Positions 16,335-25,003 are shown, counted from the stretch's first letter. The stretch is 64,000 nt of DNA from NP936 sp002726085 (GCA_036012905.1 DASCQF010000126.1:20387-84386), one strand, 5' to 3'. Numbers and translations are program-made. Notes: generated from the sequence alone by a model not told the origin.

Positions 16335-17936
16335 ATGTTAAGCAGACTCCTCGGCTCGATCGGCTGGCTTGGCTCCATACTGGTATTCACGGCGGTCGGG
16401 GTCTGGTTCGTCCGCCCAGACATGGAAACGCTACGTCGTGTGCTCGCGTTCGCCGGTCTGGCGTGCATCCTGCTCTACGGTGCCGGTCAATGGCGTCAGG
16501 TCGCACGGTCGTTCGAACGACGGCAGACGCGGTATGGCACGTTGGCGGGCACCGGCATGGTGCTCGTGCTCGGCATCATCGTGGCGCTCAACTACATCCT
16601 CTCTTGGCAAAACACGCGCTGGGACCTGACGTCGGCGCAACAGTATTCCCTGTCGGACCAGACGAGGCAGATCCTCACCGCCTTGACGGCGCCGGTCCGG
16701 GTCATCGTGTTTGCTCGCGAGCCGGAATTCCCAGGGTATCGGGACCAGATCGGCGAGTATGCCTATCTGTCGAACCAGGTCACGGTCGACTACGTCGACG
16801 TGGACAAGCAGCCGCTGATGGCCCGCCAGTACGAGGTGCAGTCGTATGGCACGGTCGTGTTCGAACATGAAGGGCGTGTGGAACGGGTCCTGTCGACCGC
16901 CGAGCAGGATCTGACCAATGGCCTGATCAAAGTCGTCGAGGGCGTGGAACAGACGGTGTACTTTCTCCAGGGCCACGGCGAGAAAGAGCACACGGGCTCG
17001 GACCGAGACGGCTACTCCACCGTCTCCGGCGCCCTGGGTCTCGACAACTTCGAAGTCGAATCCCTGGTGCTCGCACAACAGAGCGCCGTGCCCGACGACG
17101 CCACCGTCGTGGTCGTTGCCGGACCGCAGACCGACCTGCTTCCGGGCGAGATCGACGCGCTCGGCGCCTATCTGGATCAGGGTGGCAAACTGCTCGTGTT
17201 GATCGACCCGGCACCCGACGGCGACACACCGGCGCCCGAGGGATTGCTTGGGGTCTTGCGCGCGTGGGGCATCGAGCCGGGCCCCGGCGTGGTGGTCGAC
17301 GCGAGCGGGATGGGGCAACTGCTGGGCGCCGACGCCTCGGTCCCGGTTGTGGCCAACTACCCGTTTCATCCGATCACCGATCGGTTCAACCTGCTGACCG
17401 CCTACCCACTGGCCCGGTCGGTACACGCCGCTCCCGGGAGCCTCGACGGCCGTGTCGCCCAGTCGTTCCTCGAAACAAGCGCCCAGAGCTGGTCGGAAGC
17501 AGACATCGAGGCGCTGGCAACCGGTCAAGTCGAGCTGAACGAGGAGGCTGGCGACCAACCCGGACCGGTAGCAATCGGCATGGCGGTGTCGGCGCCGGCG
17601 CCGTCCGCCGAGCCGGCGGTGTCCGAGACCGGTGCGCCGGACGACGACGATGAGGCCGCGGCCGCACCGCCCGAGACCCGTCTGGTCGTGATCGGCGATT
17701 CCGACTTCGCTACCAACGGCGTTGTCGGCATCCAGGGCAACCGCGACATGTTCCTGAACACCATCAACTGGCTCGCGCAGCAGGAGGACCTCATCTCGAT
17801 TCGCGCGCGAGAACCGGAGGATCGCCGTCTCACGCTGACTGCCGACCAGCAACGGCGGGTGTTCGTGCTGTCGTTGTTCCTCGTGCCGGGGATCGTACTT
17901 GGCACCGGCGTCTACACGTGGTGGCGGAGACGCTAA
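16335..17936 (+). CDS. GldG-like ABC transporter auxiliary protein
   Basis: A 533-residue protein with two N-terminal membrane segments, a third near residue 75, a large extracytoplasmic domain and a C-terminal membrane helix (VFVLSLFLVPGIVLGTGVYTWW) ending in WWRRR. The domain resembles the ABC_transp_aux/GldG family (YSLSDQTRQILTALTAPVRVIVFA, then VYFLQGHGEKE and LVVIGDSDFATN). The role in the complex is unproven; in Bacteroidota, GldG works with GldA/GldF in gliding or secretion. A low-complexity acidic linker lies near residues 415-440. The stop shares one base with the next start. Confidence 0.88.
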   Translation: MLSRLLGSIGWLGSILVFTAVGVWFVRPDMETLRRVLAFAGLACILLYGAGQWRQVARSFERRQTRYGTLAGTGMVLVLGIIVALNYILSWQNTRWDLTSAQQYSLSDQTRQILTALTAPVRVIVFAREPEFPGYRDQIGEYAYLSNQVTVDYVDVDKQPLMARQYEVQSYGTVVFEHEGRVERVLSTAEQDLTNGLIKVVEGVEQTVYFLQGHGEKEHTGSDRDGYSTVSGALGLDNFEVESLVLAQQSAVPDDATVVVVAGPQTDLLPGEIDALGAYLDQGGKLLVLIDPAPDGDTPAPEGLLGVLRAWGIEPGPGVVVDASGMGQLLGADASVPVVANYPFHPITDRFNLLTAYPLARSVHAAPGSLDGRVAQSFLETSAQSWSEADIEALATGQVELNEEAGDQPGPVAIGMAVSAPAPSAEPAVSETGAPDDDDEAAAAPPETRLVVIGDSDFATNGVVGIQGNRDMFLNTINWLAQQEDLISIRAREPEDRRLTLTADQQRRVFVLSLFLVPGIVLGTGVYTWWRRR

Positions 17937-19276
17937 TGCGCGGTCTGCGATCGACGCTGATGCTCCTGGCGGTGGCGCTCGGGCTGGCTGCCTACATCTA
18001 CCTCGGCGAGTCGGACCGTTCGGCGGTCGGGACACCAGAGCCACGAGACACGGTGTTCGACTTCGACTCGAACGACATCAACCGGCTCTCGGTCACCGCG
18101 GAGAACGGCGAGCGCACCGTGCTCGAAAAGACCGACGACCGGTGGCAGCTGGCCGAGCCGTTGGTGACCGCCGTCGACGTCACCGAGGTCGTCTCGCTCG
18201 CCTCTAGTTTCGCAACGCTCGAGATGCAGCGCGTGGTCGCCGAACCCGACGACGCTCCCGATCTGGCAGCGTTCGGGCTCGATGATCCGCGCATCGAGGT
18301 GGCTGCCACGACGACCACCGGCGCCGACACACGACTGCTGATCGGGGAACAGACGCCGACCGGAGGCGATCTGTATGCCACGCTCGCCGGTTCGAACCGG
18401 GTGTTCCTGATCTCGGGCTTTCTGGACGGCACCTTCAACCGGACCACGTTCGAGCTTCGCGACAAGACCATTCTCGACTTCACACGTGACCAGGTCGACT
18501 CGCTCGAATTCGCCGGTCCCGATCTAGCCATCCGACTCGGGAAAGGGGACAACCGCTGGTCGCTGGTCAGCCCGTTCGCAGCCAACGCCGACTTCGGCGT
18601 CACCGACGGTGTCGTCGGGCGACTCAGCACCGGACAGATGTCTGCCATCGAGGCGGAGCAGACCGACGAGCTGGATCCGTATGGGCTCGACACCCCACGG
18701 CTGACGGTAACCGTGGGGCTTGGCAGCTCGGCGGCAACGTTGCTGGTCGGCGACACGGCGCCGGCCGGCACCGTATATGCTCGGGACACCGCACGCGATC
18801 TGGTGTTCACGGTCGACGCGGCGCTCGTGACCGAGCTCGAGCAAGGAGTCGATGAGTACCGCCGGATCAACCTCTTCGCATTCCGACCGTTCAATGCGAC
18901 GGCGCTCGAGCTCGACCACAATGGCGAACGCTGGGCGTTCGAACAGGTTGCGGCGACGTCCGACGCTGAATCAGACCAGTGGCGACGCACCGCGCCGGAG
19001 GCTGGTGCCGTTGACACCAGCGCGATGGACGACCTGCTGGCCAAGCTGTCGAACCTGCGCGCAGAGTCTTTCGTCGCGTCTCGGGACGGCACGGGGCTCG
19101 ACGCGCCGGCCTCGACCATTCTCGTCACCTTTGACGAAAATGGCGAGCAAGAACGGGTGGTCGTGGGTCGCGTCGGCGACGACGTGTTCGCCGTGAACGG
19201 CAACGAGCCGGGGGCGGCGCGCCTCAACACCAGAGCCTGGGACGATGCGCTGGAGGCACTGGACGCGCTTGAATGA
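17936..19276 (+). CDS. DUF4340 domain-containing protein
   Basis: A 446-residue protein from the ATG sharing a base with the previous stop (TAATG, typical of coupled translation). It has an N-terminal signal anchor (STLMLLAVALGLAAYIYL) and then repeated DUF4340 modules in the periplasm. Tell-tale repeated segments are VFDFDSNDINRLSVTAENGE, DRWQLAEPL and LGLDTPRLTV-like motifs (FGLDDPRIEV, YGLDTPRLTV). It is the last member of the ABC/Gld-like operon and is probably part of that envelope complex. Its biochemical role is unknown. Confidence 0.88.
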   Translation: MRGLRSTLMLLAVALGLAAYIYLGESDRSAVGTPEPRDTVFDFDSNDINRLSVTAENGERTVLEKTDDRWQLAEPLVTAVDVTEVVSLASSFATLEMQRVVAEPDDAPDLAAFGLDDPRIEVAATTTTGADTRLLIGEQTPTGGDLYATLAGSNRVFLISGFLDGTFNRTTFELRDKTILDFTRDQVDSLEFAGPDLAIRLGKGDNRWSLVSPFAANADFGVTDGVVGRLSTGQMSAIEAEQTDELDPYGLDTPRLTVTVGLGSSAATLLVGDTAPAGTVYARDTARDLVFTVDAALVTELEQGVDEYRRINLFAFRPFNATALELDHNGERWAFEQVAATSDAESDQWRRTAPEAGAVDTSAMDDLLAKLSNLRAESFVASRDGTGLDAPASTILVTFDENGEQERVVVGRVGDDVFAVNGNEPGAARLNTRAWDDALEALDALE

Positions 19277-19302
19277 CCCCCGCGCTGGGTTGCGTTGGCG
19301 CC

Positions 19303-19350
19303 GGGCGGGCTTGGTAGCAAGGGCCTTCAGGCCCGCAGGGCCCGCGGCGC
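19303..19350. repeat. GC-rich palindromic repeat with TTCA loop
   Basis: Contains GGGCC-TTCA-GGCCC (19321-19334) and further inverted GGGC/GCCC tracts. A similar GGGC-TTCA-GCCC hairpin recurs at 42931-42950. REP-like intergenic element between DUF4340 and dacB genes. Confidence 0.5.
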
Positions 19351-19364
19351 AATCGTCAACACCA

Positions 19365-20897
19365 GTGCGCCGCGGGATTAGTGGCCCGCGCGGCTGGCAG
19401 GCCCTTATTCCGGTCTTGCTCTGTCTGGCTTTTGGCGCCTGCGCCACCGCCCGCCCACCCCGTGCTGGCGCCACCCCGTCCGATCGCCCCCCCCACGCTC
19501 TGGCTAACAGGCTGACCGCGCTCCTGGAGACCACGGCGGCAGAACCGGCGCTCTGGACGGTGTTCGTGCGGTCACTCGACACCGGCGACGTGCTGTTCGA
19601 CCATCGAGGCGATCGGCTCGTGATGCCGGCCTCCACGATGAAGATCGTGACGCTTGCCGTGTCGGCTGAACGACTTGGGTGGAATTATCGATTCGAGACC
19701 AGGCTGCTGTCAGCCGCGCCGGTGGTCGACGGGGTGCTGCGCGGCGACCTGATTGTGCGTGGCAGCGGCGACCCGACGATCAACTCCGACGCCAGACGGG
19801 CCGTGCCGGCGTTCGACGCCTGGGCGTCAACGCTCCTCGAGGCCGGCATCACTGCCATAGACGGGCGTGTGATCGGGGATGACGATCTGGTCGAGGACGC
19901 GGCGCCGGGGTACGGCTGGTCCTGGGATGACCTGCCCTACGGCTACGCGACGCCGGGCGGGGCGTTGCAGCACCGCGACAACGTCGCACTCTTGACGGTG
20001 CATCCGGGCAGCGTCGCCAGCGAGCCGGTGGTGATTGATATTGATGTCGAGCTGCTGGCAATCGGTGCGCATGTGGTGAACCGGGTCGAAACGGTGTCCC
20101 CGAACGGCGAGACCGAGCTCACCTTGAAACGGATGCCGGACGGCGACCTCGAGGTGCTCGGCACCGTCCCGGCGAACGCGGCTCCGGTGTATCGCACCGC
20201 GTCGGTACAGAACCCCACCGTCTTCTTCGTGCGCGACCTGAAACAGGCGCTCACGGCCCGTGGCATCAACGTCTCGGGTGACGCGGTCGACCTCGACGAA
20301 GTCGATGCCACCGTCATCGACGACGATCTCAGGCTGCTCGCGACCCACTGGTCGCCACCACTCTCGGTTATCGCACACACCCTCATGGGGGTCAGCCAGA
20401 ACCTGTATGCGGAAACGCTGCTCCGCACGCTGGACCAGCAGCGTCGGCCACGAACGGCCGCGGCCGGACGGGGCATCATACGGGAGGTGCTGGCATCTTG
20501 GGGTGTCGACTCATCCCGAGTCATCGTCGCCGACGGCTCCGGGCTGTCAAGATACAACTACGTCACGGCGCGCACGCTTGTCGACGTCCTCGAACGGATG
20601 CACGACGACCCTCGGCACGCGACGCCATTCCGGGCGACCCTTCCGGTGGCCGCTCGCAGCGGCACACTCGAAACGAGATTGACGGGAACGGCGGCCGCCG
20701 GCAACGTGCACGCCAAAACCGGGTCGATGTCGAACGTGAGTGCCCTCTCTGGCTACGTGACGAGCGCGGATGGTGAAGCCTTGGCCTTCGCCGTATTGGC
20801 CAACAACTTCGCTGGCGCCGCCGGACCAATCCTCGGCATCATCGACCGTCTCGTCGACGAGTTCGCGTCGTCGACGCGGTCCGACAGCGGACGTTGA
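19365..20897 (+). CDS. dacB: D-alanyl-D-alanine carboxypeptidase/endopeptidase (PBP4/DacB type)
   Basis: A penicillin-binding protein that trims or cuts peptidoglycan peptides in the periplasm. The start is placed at the GTG at 19365, which gives a normal lipoprotein signal (lipobox FGAC); a longer open frame upstream runs through a palindromic repeat and is unlikely to be translated. The active-site motifs are STMK (in MPASTMKIVTLAV), SGLSRYN and HAKTGSM. Family S13 length and order are normal. It converges on queC with only 2 bp between the stop codons. Confidence 0.92.
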   Translation: MRRGISGPRGWQALIPVLLCLAFGACATARPPRAGATPSDRPPHALANRLTALLETTAAEPALWTVFVRSLDTGDVLFDHRGDRLVMPASTMKIVTLAVSAERLGWNYRFETRLLSAAPVVDGVLRGDLIVRGSGDPTINSDARRAVPAFDAWASTLLEAGITAIDGRVIGDDDLVEDAAPGYGWSWDDLPYGYATPGGALQHRDNVALLTVHPGSVASEPVVIDIDVELLAIGAHVVNRVETVSPNGETELTLKRMPDGDLEVLGTVPANAAPVYRTASVQNPTVFFVRDLKQALTARGINVSGDAVDLDEVDATVIDDDLRLLATHWSPPLSVIAHTLMGVSQNLYAETLLRTLDQQRRPRTAAAGRGIIREVLASWGVDSSRVIVADGSGLSRYNYVTARTLVDVLERMHDDPRHATPFRATLPVAARSGTLETRLTGTAAAGNVHAKTGSMSNVSALSGYVTSADGEALAFAVLANNFAGAAGPILGIIDRLVDEFASSTRSDSGR

Positions 20898-20899
20898 CG

Positions 20900-21610
20900 C
20901 TAGCGTGCGGGGTCTGCCGGCAGCGCGGGATCGACGACACCAGTCTCAGCAAACCCGCGGGCACGCAGCTGACAACTGTCGCAGCGCCCGCAAGGGCGTC
21001 CGTCCGAGGTGGGTGCGTAGCAGCTATGGGTCAACCCGTAGTCGAGGCCCAACTCGAGCCCGCGTGTGATGATCTCAGCCTTCGACCAGTGGATCAGCGG
21101 CGCGTGGACGCGGAACCGGGCACCCTCGACGCCTGCCTTCGTGGCCAGGGCAGCCAGCTGCTCGAACGCGGTGATGTATTCAGGGCGACAATCGGGATAC
21201 CCGGAATAGTCGAGCGCGTTGACACCGATGAACAGGTCGGTGGCACCGAGGACCTCGGCCCAACCGAGTGCCATCGCCAGCAGCACGGTGTTGCGCGCCG
21301 GGACGTAAGTCGGCGGAATCTCGGCACGGTCCGGAGACCGGTCCGTCGGCACCTCGCCGTCACCGGTCAATGCCGATCCGCCGAGCGCCGCCAGGTCGAC
21401 CTCGCACTCGAGATGACGCGCCACGCCCAGCGCGCGGGCCACCCGACGCGCCGCGTCGAGCTCACACGCATGACGCTGCCCATAGTGGACCGTCAGGGCA
21501 AACAAGGTGAACCCCTGGGCACGTGCGACTGCCGCGGCCGTGTACGAGTCGAGCCCCCCGCTCAGCAACACGACCGCCCTCCGGGCCGAAGCCTCAGTCC
21601 TCTCGGACAT
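20900..21610 (-). CDS. queC: 7-cyano-7-deazaguanine synthase QueC
   Basis: Makes preQ0 from 7-carboxy-7-deazaguanine and ammonia with ATP, for queuosine in tRNA. From the ATG at 21610 (236 residues) it has the PP-loop SGGLDSYTAA and the C-terminal zinc site CYAPTSDGRPCGRCDSC. It is downstream of queE and separated from it by a heptamer array. queA lies 16 kb away in the same window; queD and queF are not seen here. Confidence 0.96.
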   Translation of the reverse strand: MSERTEASARRAVVLLSGGLDSYTAAAVARAQGFTLFALTVHYGQRHACELDAARRVARALGVARHLECEVDLAALGGSALTGDGEVPTDRSPDRAEIPPTYVPARNTVLLAMALGWAEVLGATDLFIGVNALDYSGYPDCRPEYITAFEQLAALATKAGVEGARFRVHAPLIHWSKAEIITRGLELGLDYGLTHSCYAPTSDGRPCGRCDSCQLRARGFAETGVVDPALPADPAR

Positions 21611-21626
21611 CGTGCTCCCAACGATC

Positions 21627-21681
21627 TGGCGAAGCCCACCTGCCACCTTCTGACTTCTGCCTTCTGACTCCTGACTTCTCG
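21627..21681. repeat. Hairpin-capped heptamer repeat (family A)
   Basis: GGCGAAGCC cap then TTCTGAC, TTCTGCC, TTCTGAC, TCCTGAC units and a CTCGAGC end, between queC and queE. Confidence 0.8.
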
Positions 21682-21692
21682 AGCATCCTCCG

Positions 21693-22334
21693 CTATACGC
21701 CGCGAGTCTCCGCGCCCCACAGATACTTGTGTAGCTGGATCTGCACACGCACCGGCAGATGGTCGCCAAGCACCCACTCGCCCAGCCGCGCTGGCGGCAG
21801 CGCGTCGTGAACCGGCGAGAACAGCACCGCCCCGCACCGCGTCGCGAGCGTGTGCCGCCGCACCACGTCTCGTGCGAACTCGTAGTCGACGCGATCGGCA
21901 ATGATGAACTTGACCTGGTCGCGGTTTGTCAGCCTCTCGAGGTTGCCCCAGACGTTCCGGCCAGACTCTGCGCTCCCGGGACACTTGATGTCCATGACCT
22001 TGATGACCGACGTGGGCACGCGGCCCACGTCCAGCTGCCCGCCGGTCTCCAGCAGCACGGTGGCGCCGTCGGCCACCAGCCGGTCCATCAAGGGATAGAC
22101 GTCCTCCTGCAACAGCGGTTCGCCCCCGGTGATCTCGACCAGGTCGCACCGGTACTGCCCAACCTCGGCGATGACGTCCGCCACCTCGAGCGCGCGTCCA
22201 TCGCGAAAGGCATACGGGGTGTCACACCAGACACAGCGCAGGTCGCAACCAGTCAGCCGTACGAAGACGCACGGCCGCCCGCTCTGGTCGGATTCGCCCT
22301 GAATCGAGTAGAAGATTTCGTTGACGGTCAGCAT
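21693..22334 (-). CDS. queE: 7-carboxy-7-deazaguanine synthase QueE (radical SAM)
   Basis: A radical-SAM enzyme that contracts the ring of 6-carboxytetrahydropterin to 7-carboxy-7-deazaguanine. From the ATG at 22334 (213 residues) it shows EIFYSIQGESDQSGRPCVFVRLTGCDLRCVWC. The CxxxCxxC ligates the [4Fe-4S] cluster, and EITGGEPLLQ binds SAM. A short in-frame N-terminal extension of 12 residues is possible but lacks support. Works in the same pathway as queC. Confidence 0.95.
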   Translation of the reverse strand: MLTVNEIFYSIQGESDQSGRPCVFVRLTGCDLRCVWCDTPYAFRDGRALEVADVIAEVGQYRCDLVEITGGEPLLQEDVYPLMDRLVADGATVLLETGGQLDVGRVPTSVIKVMDIKCPGSAESGRNVWGNLERLTNRDQVKFIIADRVDYEFARDVVRRHTLATRCGAVLFSPVHDALPPARLGEWVLGDHLPVRVQIQLHKYLWGAETRGV

Positions 22335-22398
22335 CCCAGATGGCCTACATGGGGAAGCACCCACGCCCATTCTACCCGTGGCCTACACGACGCACCGG

Positions 22399-23115
22399 TC
22401 ACTTCCCTACCTTGACCACGCCGATTTGCGGACACAAGGTGGATATGGCGCACCGGCCACAAACCGGGTAGACCGGCTTACAGACGTTTTGTCCCCAGGT
22501 CACCAGATACAGGTTGAGGAGCGGCCACCAGCGGCGCGCCGCTACCTGGTAGAGCGCCTCCTCCGTCTCCGCCGGCGTCTGTGTCTCAACCCACCCCAGA
22601 CGGTTCGAGATCCGATGCACGTGGGTGTCGACACAGATGTTCTCCTGGCTCCGGAGCGCCACGATTAGCACCAGATTGGCGGTCTTGCGGCCAACCCCCG
22701 GCAGTTCGAGCAGCTCCGCCATCGTCGTCGGCACCTGTCCGCTGTGCCGAGCGAGCAGCAGCCGGCAGGTCTTCTTGAGGTGCCGCGTCTTGTTCCGGTA
22801 GAAGCTGACCGGATATATCAGCTTCTCGATGGTGGCCACCCGCAGCCCAGCCATCTCGCGCGGTGTCTCGGCTCGGGCAAAGAGCCGGGTCGAGGCCGCT
22901 AGCGTGACCGGGTCCCGCGTCTGGGCCGACAGCATCGTGGAGATCAGCACCTTGAACGGGTCGGATTGCTCTTCCTCGGCGATCTTCTCGACCGCCGGCT
23001 CGGCCATCTCGCCCATCGCGGCCCGCAGCCGGGGCATCACCCGGGCGACGTGACGACGAGTGGATGCCGCCGGGGACCCAACGGCACTGGCTGCTCTGTT
23101 CTTCGCTTTGCTCAT
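22399..23115 (-). CDS. nth: Endonuclease III
   Basis: A base-excision DNA glycosylase/AP lyase for oxidised pyrimidines. The 238-residue protein has the helix-hairpin-helix LPGVGRKTANLVL with the catalytic Lys and the catalytic Asp in VDTHVHRISNRLG. The C-terminal [4Fe-4S] ligands are C-X6-C-X2-C-X5-C (CKPVYPVCGRCAISTLC). The N-terminus is about 25 residues longer than E. coli Nth, and an internal start is possible. Confidence 0.95.
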   Translation of the reverse strand: MSKAKNRAASAVGSPAASTRRHVARVMPRLRAAMGEMAEPAVEKIAEEEQSDPFKVLISTMLSAQTRDPVTLAASTRLFARAETPREMAGLRVATIEKLIYPVSFYRNKTRHLKKTCRLLLARHSGQVPTTMAELLELPGVGRKTANLVLIVALRSQENICVDTHVHRISNRLGWVETQTPAETEEALYQVAARRWWPLLNLYLVTWGQNVCKPVYPVCGRCAISTLCPQIGVVKVGK

Positions 23116-23147
23116 TACTGGATTCTTGCGAGCTGCGAACCAGATGT

Positions 23148-23200
23148 TGGCGAAGCCCTCCAGCTTCTCCTGACTCCTGCCTCCTGACTTCTGACTCCTA
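23148..23200. repeat. Hairpin-capped heptamer repeat (family A)
   Basis: GGCGAAGCC...AGCTTCTCC cap then TGACTCC, TGCCTCC, TGACTTC, TGACTCC units, between nth and the hydroxyacid dehydrogenase. Confidence 0.8.
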
Positions 23201-23211
23201 TCGAGCGCTCT

Positions 23212-24183
23212 TCAGAGGGCCACCGGCGTCACCGCCGGCCGCCCACTCACGACCTCCACCACGTTGCGCACGGCGAGCTCGGCCATCGCCGTACGGGTTT
23301 CACGGGTGGCGCTCCCCAGGTGCGGCGTCAGACAGACGTTCTCCCGGCCAACCAGCTGAGGGTGCACACCCGGCTCCCCCTCGTACACATCGAGACCGGC
23401 GCCGGCAATCAGACGCGCATCAAGGGCCCAGGCAAGGGCGCCGTCGTCCACCACTCCCCCACGCGACGTGTTGATCAAGAACGCCGATCGCTTCATGCGC
23501 GCCAACGTCCGCCGGTTGATCAGGTGTCGGGTGTCCTGGGTCAACGGCACGTGCAACGACACGACGTCAGATGTCAGCAGAAGTTCGTCGAGCGATACCA
23601 CCGCATGGTCGGTCGCGGCATTCTCGGCGCCAGCACCGGTCCGCGCAGCGAAGACCGCACGCATCCCGAACGCCGGCGCAACGGCGGCCACGGCGCGACC
23701 GATCCGTCCGGCGCCGACGACCCCGAGCTGCTTGCCCCGTAGCTCGGCGCCCAGGAGGAAATCGAAGGCCCAACCCTTCCAGGCGCCGTTCCGGACCACC
23801 CGCTCGCCCTCACCGATGCGGCGCGTCACCGCCAGAATCAACGCCCACGTGAATTCCGCCGTTGCGCCCGTCAGGATGTCGGGCGTGTTCGTCACCACGA
23901 TCCCCCGCGACGCGGCGGCCGCGACATCGATGTTGTCGAATCCGACCGCGACGGTCGCGACCACCTTCAGCTGGTCTCCGGCGGCGATCGCCGACTCTTC
24001 GATCCGATCGTTGAACATGCAGATGAGGCCCTGCTTCCCACCCACACGCGCGCATAGCGCGTCGTGCGACAGCGCGTCAGAGTGGTCGTGCAGGTCGATG
24101 TCGCAGACGACTTCGAGCTGGGCGAGCACGGCAGACGGCATCCGCCGTGTGACGAGCACGGACGGCTTAGTGGCCCCGGTCAT
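23212..24183 (-). CDS. D-2-hydroxyacid dehydrogenase (glyoxylate/hydroxypyruvate reductase-like)
   Basis: An NAD(P)-dependent reductase of 2-keto acids (323 residues). The Rossmann motif is LGVVGAGRIGRAVA. The catalytic Arg lies in NTSRGGVVDDGAL, and the His in LTPHLGSAT with Glu between them. The start is the ATG at 24183, inside the terminal repeat of a 186-bp mobile-like element. The first five residues (MTGAT) come from that element, and KPSVLVTRRMPS looks like the native N-terminus. It lies beside the microcompartment genes on the same strand. It could process a C3 acid made there, but this is only context. Confidence 0.88.
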   Translation of the reverse strand: MTGATKPSVLVTRRMPSAVLAQLEVVCDIDLHDHSDALSHDALCARVGGKQGLICMFNDRIEESAIAAGDQLKVVATVAVGFDNIDVAAAASRGIVVTNTPDILTGATAEFTWALILAVTRRIGEGERVVRNGAWKGWAFDFLLGAELRGKQLGVVGAGRIGRAVAAVAPAFGMRAVFAARTGAGAENAATDHAVVSLDELLLTSDVVSLHVPLTQDTRHLINRRTLARMKRSAFLINTSRGGVVDDGALAWALDARLIAGAGLDVYEGEPGVHPQLVGRENVCLTPHLGSATRETRTAMAELAVRNVVEVVSGRPAVTPVAL

Positions 24184-24354
24184 AAATACGGTCGCATTCG
24201 GCCGCCGATGCATCCCACCAGGCGCGGCGCTGGGCTTCGGCTCAGCGGGGTCGACTGCTGCCGGTCTGCTCCCTCCTCGCGCCTACCGCGAGCTGTGTGC
24301 GGCATCCGTCGAGTCGGCCCTCGATGCGTGACCGTATTTTTGACCGGGACCACT
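24169..24354. mobile_element. MITE-like element, copy 1 (186 bp)
   Basis: The sequence is bounded by near-perfect 25-bp terminal inverted repeats. The left begins AGTGGCCCCGGTCATAAATA and the right is its near-complement, with 2 mismatches. It is exactly the same length as the copy at 55086-55271, and about 88% of positions match by eye. It is too short to encode a transposase, so it would be moved by one elsewhere. No clear target-site duplication was seen. Confidence 0.75.
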
Positions 24355-24373
24355 CGGACGGAGCCGTGGGGGG

Positions 24374-24646
24374 TCAGTCGACCAACCCGTTGGGGTCGAC
24401 GATGCCGACGAGCGCGGCATCCACCGGGGCCGCGCGACGACCGAGGGCGGCGCCGGCGGCCCGCCCCTCGAGGACGAGCAGCACCAGTTCGCCGACGCCG
24501 GCGCCAACGGCGTCGACCGCCAGCTGGGTCGCACCCATCGGTCGGCCGTCACGGTCCACCGGCTGCGTCAACAGCAGCTTCGCCCCCTCGAGAGTACGGT
24601 CCTTCTTTGTCGCCACGACGGAGCCGATGACCCTGGCGATCCGCAT
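24374..24646 (-). CDS. EutN/CcmL-family microcompartment vertex protein (1)
   Basis: A pentamer-forming BMC-P protein that caps the vertices of a polyhedral protein shell. The 90-residue protein has the family pattern MRIARVIGSVVATKKDRTLEGAKLLL, then AVDAVGAGVGELVLLVLEG and the end APVDAALVGIVD. It is the third of three tandem EutN genes and lies directly beside MITE copy 1. The three differ enough to suggest distinct vertex positions or subunit mixing. Confidence 0.94.
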   Translation of the reverse strand: MRIARVIGSVVATKKDRTLEGAKLLLTQPVDRDGRPMGATQLAVDAVGAGVGELVLLVLEGRAAGAALGRRAAPVDAALVGIVDPNGLVD

Positions 24647-24653
24647 CTCCCGG

Positions 24654-24974
24654 CTACCCCCCGGTGGAACGACGACGTGAGGCGCGGCGTGACGGCGTGG
24701 TCGCGACAGCCTCGGTGCTCCAGTGGTCGCAGATGCCGGTGACGCTCGCGTCGGTCGGAACCACTCGAGGGTGAAACGGGAAGGCTGCCTCTCGGCCGCG
24801 AACGAAGAACACGTCTTCGCCAGCGCCGGCTCCGACTGAATCGACCGCCACCAGCGGCGCTCCCACCTTCTCGCGCGCCGCGGACAGCGGCTGCAGCACG
24901 AGTAGCGTGCATCCGGCCAGACCGGGGTCCTTCGCGGTCGAAACGACGTTGCCGATCACCCGTGCGAGCTGCAT
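24654..24974 (-). CDS. EutN/CcmL-family microcompartment vertex protein (2)
   Basis: A second BMC-P shell protein, 106 residues. It shows MQLARVIGNVVSTAKDPGLAGCTLLVLQPL and AVDSVGAGAGEDVFFVRGREAAF. It has a longer, Ser/Arg-rich C-terminus than its two neighbours (TTPSRRASRRRSTGG). The tail is unusual for the family and could be a real extension. Only 7 bp separate it from the next EutN gene. Confidence 0.93.
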   Translation of the reverse strand: MQLARVIGNVVSTAKDPGLAGCTLLVLQPLSAAREKVGAPLVAVDSVGAGAGEDVFFVRGREAAFPFHPRVVPTDASVTGICDHWSTEAVATTPSRRASRRRSTGG

Positions 24975-25003
24975 CGATGCGTGCTACCTGGAGGACTCAG
25001 CGG

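Noticed and set aside
17998..19320. Long Ser-rich open frame antisense to the DUF4340 gene
   Set aside because: Composition follows the GC shadow and the plus strand shows conserved DUF4340 repeats.
19245..19364. N-terminal extension of DacB
   Set aside because: It runs through a palindromic repeat and would bury the lipoprotein signal; the GTG at 19365 fits better.
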